Shown one piece after another: positions 7,509 to 12,980 of a stretch of DNA of 13,450 bases. Position numbers and translations under genes: made by a program. The stretch comes from CAYXFZ01 sp964464385 (GTDB taxonomy: Bacteria; Planctomycetota; UBA1135). The notes beneath the pieces are model-generated. The model was given only the letters and a program-made list of their open reading frames with translations, made no database searches and was not told the origin of the DNA. The first letter of the stretch is position 1. Every line of letters begins with the position of its first letter. The stretch spans positions 1-13,450 of the forward strand of contig CAYXFZ010000071.1 of the NCBI GenBank assembly GCA_964464385.1, read 5' to 3'.

Positions 7509-8451
7509 GCCTAGAATCCTGGGAATGGTAACGGCAGGGCCACCCATCCTGACTTTGGGCCGCGCTTTGAAGGCGCGGTATGGGCGGCGCTTGCGGCGGG
7601 TGATGCTGGACTTGGGGCTGAGTTGCCCCAATCGGGACGGCACTTCGGGTTATGGCGGCTGTGCGTATTGCGATTTGGAGGGCTCAGGGACGGGGGCATC
7701 CAAGGCCGGCCTGGACTTAGCAGCGCAGTGGGAAGTGGAACTAAAACGCGTCCGCCGATCGCAAGCCGAGGGTCCTTGTGCCATTGCCTACTTGCAGTCC
7801 TACTCCAACACTTGGCCCGACCTCCAGCCGCTTTCCCGTGCCCTGGATTTTTTGCGACCGCATCGAGACACCGCCCCGATCTTGGCGGTGGGCACCCGCC
7901 CCGACTGCTTTTCGGAGGAAGCGGCGGAGTTGTTGGGCCAAGCGACCGCCGATTTTGACGAAGTCTGGGTGGAGTTGGGTTTGGAAACAACCGACAACGC
8001 AGTCCAGGCCAGCATCGGTCGTCACGACAATTTGGCCAACTTCTTTACCGCTTGTGAGCGCGCCCATCGCCATGGTTTGAAAATCATTGTGCATTGCATG
8101 GCGGGTTTGCCAGGGGATGCCGCCGATACCTTGATGCACCAAGTCCGCGCCATCACGAAAGCAGGCGCCCATGGTGTCAAGTTTCATCAACTCATGATTT
8201 TGCGCCGCACGAAGTTGGCGCACGCCTGGATGCAGGGCGAAGTGGAAATCCTCAGCCCAGAAACCTATATCCAGGCGGTGGCGGAAGCCCTCCAAATCTT
8301 GCCGCCAGAAATTGTTGTCCATCGCTTGGTCGCCGAGTCGCCAGAAGAGGAACGCCTTGCCCCCAAGGACTGGCCCTCCGCCGCCAAAATACGCCACCGA
8401 ATTGAGGAAGAATTAAAAAAGCCCGGCACGAGGCCGGGCGGTGGCTGGTGA
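7507..8451 (+). CDS. Radical SAM protein of the YhcC/YtqA (TIGR01212) family
   Basis: 314 residues from the ATG at 7507 (308 from the ATG at 7525; E. coli YhcC has about 309). The [4Fe-4S] cysteines are C40, C52 and C55 in SCPNRDGTSGYGGCAYC, the diagnostic spacing of this family. Other family signatures are YSNTWPDL, GTRPDCFSEE, WVELGLETTDNAV, IIVHCMAGLPGD and GVKFHQLMILRRTKLA. Radical SAM enzymes cleave S-adenosylmethionine to start radical chemistry. As I recall, the Bacillus subtilis member YtqA (MnmL) has been linked to wobble-uridine modification of tRNA; that role here is inference. The 3' end is unusual: its last 12 codons contain, antisense, the terminator of the convergent tRNA-Lys, and its TGA (8449-8451) lies within the tRNA acceptor stem. 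The 5' end overlaps the selB start codon, so its promoter must lie in selB. Confidence 0.9.
   Translation: MPRILGMVTAGPPILTLGRALKARYGRRLRRVMLDLGLSCPNRDGTSGYGGCAYCDLEGSGTGASKAGLDLAAQWEVELKRVRRSQAEGPCAIAYLQSYSNTWPDLQPLSRALDFLRPHRDTAPILAVGTRPDCFSEEAAELLGQATADFDEVWVELGLETTDNAVQASIGRHDNLANFFTACERAHRHGLKIIVHCMAGLPGDAADTLMHQVRAITKAGAHGVKFHQLMILRRTKLAHAWMQGEVEILSPETYIQAVAEALQILPPEIVVHRLVAESPEEERLAPKDWPSAAKIRHRIEEELKKPGTRPGGGW
8415..8439 (-). terminator. Intrinsic terminator of the rpsB-tsf-pyrH-frr-tRNA-Lys operon
   Basis: On the minus strand a perfect GC-rich 7-bp stem GCCCGGC/GCCGGGC with a 5-nt loop (8439-8421) is followed directly by TTTTTT (8420-8415). It starts 7 nt after the tRNA-Lys CCA. It is embedded in the last codons of the convergent radical SAM gene, where it encodes about KKPGTRPG on the opposite strand. 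Confidence 0.9.
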
Positions 8452-8521
8452 GGGCACAAGGACTTGAACCTTGAACTCGCTGGTTAAAAGCCAGCTACTC
8501 TACCAATTGAGTTATGCCCCC
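8446..8521 (-). tRNA. tRNA-Lys, anticodon TTT, CCA encoded
   Basis: A 76-nt cloverleaf read from 8521 to 8446. The acceptor stem is GGGGGCA/TGCCCTC with one G.U pair, the D arm ACTC-AATTGGTA-GAGT, the anticodon stem GCTGG/CCAGC with loop CTTTTAA (anticodon TTT), and the T arm CAAGG-TTCAAGT-CCTTG. A73 and CCA are encoded. It follows frr by 31 nt and precedes an intrinsic terminator, so it is very likely processed from the 3' end of the translation operon transcript. It overlaps the convergent radical SAM gene by 6 bp. Confidence 0.97.
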
Positions 8522-8528
8522 GTTTGGG

Positions 8529-8546
8529 CCGGGGATGATACCCCAG
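8529..8546 (-). other. Small hairpin between frr and tRNA-Lys
   Basis: In the 31-nt spacer the minus strand reads CTGGGG-TATCAT-CCCCGG, a 6-bp stem with one G.U pair. It may protect the frr mRNA 3' end after the tRNA is cut out, or guide processing. No T-tract follows, so it is not a terminator. Confidence 0.4.
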
Positions 8547-8552
8547 ACCAGC

Positions 8553-9131
8553 TCAAACTTCCATGATCTCCTTGGACTTGGCGGCCAGGAGATCGTCCAC
8601 TTTGCCTTCGTGGGATTTGAGGAGATCCTGCACGGAGATCTTGGCAGCTGCGAGGTCGTCCTCCGTAACCACGACATCGCCGGTCTTTTCGCGCGAAGCC
8701 TTTTCAATTTCCTTGAGCGTGTCCCGGCGCACATTCCGCATACTGACCTTGGTCTCTTCGGCCATGGACTTGACCCGGCCGGCCAATTTCTTTCGTTGAT
8801 CTTCAGAGAGGGGTGGAATGCTGATGCGCAGCATTTTTCCCTCGATGGAAGGATTCATGCCCAGATCGGCAGCAAGAATCGCCTTTTCGACATCCTTGAG
8901 GGAATTGGCATCAAAGGGCTTGATCACAATCGAGCGTGGATCCGGCACGGTCACGGAAGCAAGTTGGTTCAACGGCGTCTTGCTGCCGTAGTAATCCACA
9001 CGCACGTTGTCCACCAGGCCGGTTGTGGCCCGACCCGTGCGAATGCCGCGGGATTCCGCTTCGAAATGCTCGACCGATTTGTCCATACGCTCGCCGGCGG
9101 AAGAAAGATATTCTTGGGTCGAAGCGCTCAT
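8553..9131 (-). CDS. frr: Ribosome recycling factor
   Basis: RRF splits post-termination ribosomes together with EF-G. The ATG at 9131 gives 192 residues (E. coli RRF has 185), beginning MSASTQEYLSSAGERMDKS. Conserved segments are FEAESRGIRTGRATTGLVDNV, VPDPRSIVIKPFD, NPSIEGKMLRISIPPLSEDQRKKL and SMRNVRRD, which carries the arginine important for ribosome binding. The long C-terminal helix (about 150-192) is intact. One base separates the pyrH stop codon from the frr ATG, so translation is probably coupled; no Shine-Dalgarno motif is visible. Fourth gene of the rpsB operon in the standard bacterial order. Confidence 0.97.
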   Translation of the reverse strand: MSASTQEYLSSAGERMDKSVEHFEAESRGIRTGRATTGLVDNVRVDYYGSKTPLNQLASVTVPDPRSIVIKPFDANSLKDVEKAILAADLGMNPSIEGKMLRISIPPLSEDQRKKLAGRVKSMAEETKVSMRNVRRDTLKEIEKASREKTGDVVVTEDDLAAAKISVQDLLKSHEGKVDDLLAAKSKEIMEV

Positions 9132-9132
9132 G

Positions 9133-9846
9133 TTATTTGCGAATGACAGTGCCCACATTTTCGCCCTCTGCGGCACGGACCACACCCGAGGGGCAGTCCA
9201 TGTTGAAGACCACCAAGGGCATTTCGTTTTCCTGACACATGGCGAAGGCAGTTTGGTCCATGACGCGGAGGCGACGGTCCAATACCTCGGCGAAGGTCAG
9301 CTCGGGCAAAAGTTTGGCCTCGGGATGTTCGTTGGGGTCGGCCTCAAAGACGCCATCCACCATAGTGGCCTTTAAGAGAACATCGCAGTCCAGTTCGACA
9401 GCACGCTGGGCAGCGGCGGTATCGGTCGTGAAGTAAGGACTGCCGAGGCCACCGACCAAAACCACAACGCGACCCTTTTCCAGGTGACGCAGGGCGCGGC
9501 GGCGAATGAAGGGTTCGCAAACTTTGTGCACCTCGAGGGCAGACAGCACCCGAGTGGGGACACCGTGCGCCTCCAAGGCATCACAAAGGGCCAGGCCATT
9601 GATGACCGTGGCCAACATGCCCATGTAGTCAGCCGTGGCACGGGCAATGCCCAAATCCTCGGATTGAGTGCCGCGCAGGATATTGCCGCCACCAATCACG
9701 CAAGCGACTTGGACCCCATCAGCCACTAACTTTTGCAGCTGGTCGGCGAGATCCCGGACACGCTCTACATCCAGACCGGTTTCGCCGCGGCGGGCAAAGC
9801 CCTCACCGCTGATTTTGAGGAGGAGCCGACGGTAGGAAGCGGCCAT
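9133..9846 (-). CDS. pyrH: UMP kinase
   Basis: Amino-acid-kinase-fold enzyme that phosphorylates UMP to UDP for pyrimidine nucleotide synthesis. The ATG at 9846 gives 237 residues, beginning MAASYRRLLLKISGEGF (usual family start LKLSGEAL). Motifs: IGGGNILRG, ATADYMGMLATVINGLAL (UMP binding), GGLGSPYFTTDTAAAQRA and VLLKATMVDGVFEADP (ATP binding). GTG at 9852 is an in-frame alternative. It lies 26 nt after tsf, its usual neighbour, and 1 nt before frr. No clear ribosome binding site. Confidence 0.97.
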   Translation of the reverse strand: MAASYRRLLLKISGEGFARRGETGLDVERVRDLADQLQKLVADGVQVACVIGGGNILRGTQSEDLGIARATADYMGMLATVINGLALCDALEAHGVPTRVLSALEVHKVCEPFIRRRALRHLEKGRVVVLVGGLGSPYFTTDTAAAQRAVELDCDVLLKATMVDGVFEADPNEHPEAKLLPELTFAEVLDRRLRVMDQTAFAMCQENEMPLVVFNMDCPSGVVRAAEGENVGTVIRK

Positions 9847-9872
9847 GGCCACAGAGTAGCGGCGCCGAGGGC

Positions 9873-10475
9873 CTAGGCGCCCAACTCGAAGCGGGCGAAA
9901 CGGACGACCCGCATATTTTCGCCCAGTTTGCCGATGGCCTGCTTGAGAAGCCCCTCAACCGTGAGCTCAGGATCCTTGACGAACTCCTGGCTGAGCAAGG
10001 CACGTTCGGCAATGAACTTTTCGAGGCGACCGGCAACGATCTTGTCGCGAATTTCCTCGGGTTTGTTCTGTATGTCGTCAGCCATCAGGAGCTGACGGCG
10101 CTCTTCCTCAACGAGAGCAGAGTCCATGGCGTCCACGTCCACGGCAATGGGTGCCGGCTGGTGGGCCGCGATGTGCATGCAGATGTCATCCAACAACTGG
10201 GTAAAGGCCTCGCCCCGGGCCACAAAGTCTGTTTCGCAGGCGATTTCCAACAACACGCCGACCCGGCAGTTGTGGTGGATGTAGCTATGGACACGGCCCT
10301 CGGCCGTGTTCCGGCCGGATTTTTTGTCGGCGGATTTCAGGCCCTTGGCCCGCAAGAGTTCCATGGCCTTGTCGTTATTGCCCTCGGCTTCCACCAGGGC
10401 CTTCTTGCAATCCATCATGCCGGCGCCGGATTGTTCACGGAGCGCGGCCACCTCTTTGGCGGTGATCGTAGTCAT
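9873..10475 (-). CDS. tsf: Translation elongation factor Ts, short form
   Basis: Nucleotide exchange factor that releases GDP from EF-Tu. The ATG at 10475 gives 200 residues, beginning MTTITAKEVAALREQSGAG. The N-terminal UBA-like domain carries the signature LREQSGAGMMDCKKAL and the core has CETDFVARGEAF, the segment that contacts EF-Tu. E. coli EF-Ts has 283 residues; this is a compact version with one core subdomain, similar in length to that of Thermus. It lies 19 nt after the rpsB stop; the bases before the ATG (CCCCGTTTCTCTG) show no Shine-Dalgarno motif. Confidence 0.96.
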   Translation of the reverse strand: MTTITAKEVAALREQSGAGMMDCKKALVEAEGNNDKAMELLRAKGLKSADKKSGRNTAEGRVHSYIHHNCRVGVLLEIACETDFVARGEAFTQLLDDICMHIAAHQPAPIAVDVDAMDSALVEEERRQLLMADDIQNKPEEIRDKIVAGRLEKFIAERALLSQEFVKDPELTVEGLLKQAIGKLGENMRVVRFARFELGA

Positions 10476-10494
10476 CAGAGAAACGGGGATGGGG

Positions 10495-11538
10495 TCAGGA
10501 ATCTTCCGATTCGTCGGCGGGCTTTTCAGCTTCGTCGGTCGGAGGGGTCTCGACAGCCGGTTCTTCGGCCGGCGCAGACTCGGGCTCAGCGGTCGGAACT
10601 TCGGCAGGGGCCGCGGGTTCAGGGACAGGGGGTTCTTCGGTGGACACGGGCACGGTCGGTGCGATGGTCGCCTCCGTTGCAGCCGGTTGCGTTTTCTCGC
10701 CGACATTCTCGTCACCCAAGGCCGTGATTTCGACACTGCGGCGAAGAGCAGCCGGATCGGGACGAGGGCGACCAACACGCGGTTTCGGCACGGGAATCAC
10801 CCCGGTAGCAACGTCCACAGTTTCGCGAGTCGCCTGAGGGATGCCACGCTCGGCGCGGAGATCCAATCCTTGCTTCACGGCCTTGATCAATTTCTCAAGG
10901 ATGAGAGAAACGGAACGAATCGCATCGTCGTTGGCCGGGATAACCACATCGCAAACATCGGGATCGCCATCGGTATCCACGATGCCAATGACCGGAATGC
11001 CCATGCGGCGAGCCTCACGAACGGCGTGCACTTCGGTTCTGGGATCCACCACCACCATGGCACCGGGCAGACGGAACATGTCGCGAATGCCGTGCAAGTT
11101 GCGGTAAACCTTGCGCTTCTCGCGCATGAAACGGGCCGCCTCCTTGCTGGTGATTTGGTCAAGGTAGCCCTCGGCTTCCTTTTTTTCTAAATCTTCCAGG
11201 TAGGCCAGGCGACTGCCAATGACCTCGTAGTTGGTCAACATGCCGCCGATCCAGCGATCGTCCACATAAGGCATTTTGGTCTCTTCGTGGACCTTCCGAA
11301 TTTCGGCCTGAATTTGGCGCTTGGTGCCCACGAAGAGGACGTCTTGTCCCCCAGCAATCACTTCGCGCAGGAAGTGCCGCGCCCGCAGAATCCCGCGGAC
11401 AGTCAACTTCAGGTCAATGATGTGGATTTGATTGCGGATCCCATAGATGTAGGGAGACATCTTGGGGTTCCAGCGACCAGTGCGGCACCCGAGGTGGGTT
11501 CCGACGTCAACGAATTCCTGGACGGACAGATCTGACAC
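10495..11538 (-). CDS. rpsB: 30S ribosomal protein S2 with a long C-terminal extension
   Basis: The GTG start at 11538 begins MSDLSVQEFVDVGTHLG, as expected for S2; no ATG fits. Residues 1-228 are a normal S2 core: HLGCRTGRWNPKMSPYIYG, HIIDLKLT, VLFVGTKRQ, DDRWIGGMLTN, PGAMVVVDPRTE and IPANDDAIRSVSLI. Residues 229-347 are extra: a basic stretch (about 249-267, PKPRVGRPRP) and then a Pro/Ala/Glu-rich acidic tail ending ADESEDS. Bacterial S2 usually has about 230-260 residues. First gene of the operon with tsf, pyrH, frr and tRNA-Lys. A promoter and leader hairpin lie upstream. The tail keeps the reading frame to a normal TGA and looks disordered. Confidence 0.97.
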   Translation of the reverse strand: MSDLSVQEFVDVGTHLGCRTGRWNPKMSPYIYGIRNQIHIIDLKLTVRGILRARHFLREVIAGGQDVLFVGTKRQIQAEIRKVHEETKMPYVDDRWIGGMLTNYEVIGSRLAYLEDLEKKEAEGYLDQITSKEAARFMREKRKVYRNLHGIRDMFRLPGAMVVVDPRTEVHAVREARRMGIPVIGIVDTDGDPDVCDVVIPANDDAIRSVSLILEKLIKAVKQGLDLRAERGIPQATRETVDVATGVIPVPKPRVGRPRPDPAALRRSVEITALGDENVGEKTQPAATEATIAPTVPVSTEEPPVPEPAAPAEVPTAEPESAPAEEPAVETPPTDEAEKPADESEDS

Positions 11539-11562
11539 GGTTTGGCGCGTATTTTTGCGGAA

Positions 11563-11580
11563 TCCGGCCGCAGGGCCGGA
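11563..11580 (-). promoter_or_regulatory. Leader hairpin upstream of rpsB
   Basis: Perfect 7-bp inverted repeat TCCGGCC-loop of 4-GGCCGGA, 25-42 nt before the rpsB GTG and inside the roughly 49-nt leader predicted from the promoter at 11594-11621. It could be an autoregulatory site for S2 or simply an mRNA-stabilising stem; no T-tract follows. Confidence 0.45.
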
Positions 11581-11593
11581 GAAAAGGCCGCGT

Positions 11594-11621
11594 AGTGTAC
11601 TCGAATCCGGTTTCCGGTCAA
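11594..11621 (-). promoter_or_regulatory. Sigma70-type promoter of the rpsB operon
   Basis: On the minus strand TTGACC (11621-11616, 5/6 match) and TACACT (11599-11594, 4/6 match) are separated by 16 bp. The predicted start near 11587 gives a leader of about 49 nt containing the hairpin at 11563-11580. Confidence 0.7.
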
Positions 11622-11674
11622 ACTGGGGAAGGAGCGGGGCCTCCCCGGATAACGGTAATTTCCAATATCCTTAT

Positions 11675-11686
11675 TCCCCTAGGGGA
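11675..11686. promoter_or_regulatory. 12-bp palindrome between rpsB and the diguanylate cyclase gene
   Basis: TCCCCTAGGGGA is a perfect palindrome. Allowing two single-base bulges it extends to ATCC..AT.CCCC/GGGGATAGGAT (about 11667-11692). It lies 17 bp before the GTG of the diguanylate cyclase and about 54 bp upstream of the rpsB -35 box. It could be an operator or a leader hairpin; no regulator is identifiable. Confidence 0.4.
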
Positions 11687-11702
11687 TAGGATTCAAACAA
11701 CG

Positions 11703-12797
11703 GTGAACCCGACCCCGGCCCCCCACCCCTCGCGGCCCCGCACTCTGGCCATTTTGAACCATCGCGGCGAACGTTTGGGCGATGTTCGATCCGCTTTTCA
11801 GGATCGCGGGTGGGAAGTGCACACTTCGCGGGATTTGGAATCCAGTTTGGATCTTCTGAAAGAACGGGCTCCGGATGCTGCCCTAGTGGCCCCCCTGACC
11901 CTGCGCCCAGAAAATTTGGAGTGGGTGCAACTCCTGGAGCATTTGTCTCCCCGGGTGTCCGTTCCCTGGCTGGTCGGTCCCTGGAATGAGGCCCCGACCG
12001 GATCCGCAGGGCCGCTCCTTCGTGGCCGTGGTGCCCTGGCCGATTGGATCCCCTCGCCGGTGGATGAGCAGGAAGCGGATTCGCGCTTGCAGAACCTCAT
12101 GCGCTTGCAAGGATTGTTGGCCGAAAATGAAGCCAGAGCGAGGGCGCTCGAGGACCAATTGGTGGTGGATCACAAGACGGGGCTGTTCAATGACCGTCAC
12201 TTCCGCACTCGCTTCCAAGAAGAGTTTGAGCGGACGGTGCGCCACCGCTCGCCGGTCAGTTTCCTACTTTTGGACCTGGACGATTTCAAGTCCATCAATG
12301 ATCGGCATGGCTACGAATTTGCCGACCTGGCCCTGCGCAGTTTTGCCGAGTTGCTCATGCGAACTTGCCGAACTGCCGACATTGTGGGTCGTTTCGGTGG
12401 AGATGAATTTGAAGTCCTACTGCCGGATACTGGGCTGGCGGACTGCATGGTGGTGGCAAAACGGATTCAAGATGCGGCGCGGAGGCGGCCGGTGACCAGC
12501 GAGGACGCGATTCTGCACTTGCGAATCTCCATGGGCATTTCGACCTATGCAGGCGGCGGGGATCTGCGCAGCCCACGGGAATTGTTCACCCAGGCAGAAG
12601 AGGCCCTCAAGCACGCCAAGCAGACCGGCAAGGATCGCATTGCTTTCTTTGATCCGCGCTTGCGCCGCGTGAGCGGGGAGGAGGGTCAAGTTCTTATGCC
12701 GCAGGAACAGGAGGCCGTTGCCCCGAGCGCAAAGGCCAAAGGGAAAGCGAAAAACAAGACCCCGACCAAGGGCAAGGCCAAGGACAACGATGCCTAA
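11703..12797 (+). CDS. Diguanylate cyclase (GGDEF) with degenerate receiver-like N-terminus and lysine-rich tail
   Basis: Makes cyclic di-GMP from two GTP. The GTG at 11703 gives 364 residues; a longer GTG start at 11595 would overlap the rpsB promoter and is unlikely. Residues 12-120 resemble a response-regulator receiver (RTLAILNHRGERLGD, PDAALVAPLTLRPEN), but the phosphoacceptor Asp position is occupied by LVAP, so it probably cannot be phosphorylated. A helical linker (about 122-150) leads to the GGDEF domain (152-316): DHKTGLFND (156-164), metal-binding D191 in LLDLDDFKSIND, and GGDEF at 232-236. RTAD (223-226) sits exactly five residues before it, the inhibitory I-site. The end (about 340-364) is a Lys/Ala repeat, AKAKGKAKNKTPTKGKAK. 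No membrane segment. Divergent from rpsB. Confidence 0.93.
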   Translation: MNPTPAPHPSRPRTLAILNHRGERLGDVRSAFQDRGWEVHTSRDLESSLDLLKERAPDAALVAPLTLRPENLEWVQLLEHLSPRVSVPWLVGPWNEAPTGSAGPLLRGRGALADWIPSPVDEQEADSRLQNLMRLQGLLAENEARARALEDQLVVDHKTGLFNDRHFRTRFQEEFERTVRHRSPVSFLLLDLDDFKSINDRHGYEFADLALRSFAELLMRTCRTADIVGRFGGDEFEVLLPDTGLADCMVVAKRIQDAARRRPVTSEDAILHLRISMGISTYAGGGDLRSPRELFTQAEEALKHAKQTGKDRIAFFDPRLRRVSGEEGQVLMPQEQEAVAPSAKAKGKAKNKTPTKGKAKDNDA

Positions 12798-12806
12798 AAA
12801 CATCCG

Positions 12807-12980
12807 CCCGAGAACCTGGCCAAGGTGGGTGGGTCAGTTTTATTGCAAAGCCTTTGTTATGTGGAAGTTACGCACCAAATAAGCCCCGACCTAGGGCAGG
12901 GTGCCATGACAGGCCCAAGTCCTTTTGAAAGCGGGACTTTGCGTCCATGTTGACCCACCCACCTTGGCCAGTTTCTAGGG
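12807..12980. repeat. Long inverted repeat with structured spacer filling a convergent intergenic gap
   Basis: The arm at 12807-12836 is the reverse complement of 12951-12980 with 2 mismatches in 30 (12810/12977 and 12815/12972); 21 bp (12816-12836 with 12951-12971) are perfect. The 114-nt spacer holds further complementarity: GCAAAG (12845-12850) with CTTTGC (12937-12942), GCACC (12872-12876) with GGTGC (12900-12904) enclosing GCCC/GGGC, and AAGTCC (12917-12922) with GGACTT (12934-12939). The last stem and the GCAAAG stem are mutually exclusive in part. It begins 9 bp after the diguanylate cyclase stop and its right arm covers the stop of the NPCBM gene. I see no transposase, target duplication or T-tract. 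It may be a MITE-like element, a bidirectional 3'-end structure or a structured RNA. Confidence 0.85.

Noticed and set aside
6129..7514. 461-codon plus-strand open frame opposite selB
   Set aside because: Antisense shadow; composition is rich in Gln/His/Gly without domains, while the minus strand encodes all SelB motifs.
12868..12948. A 26-codon minus-strand frame beginning MDAKSRFQKDLG inside the spacer of the inverted repeat, preceded by G-rich sequence
   Set aside because: Too short, no recognisable homology, and the G-rich stretch is part of the repeat arm. Worth revisiting only if the element proves to be transcribed.
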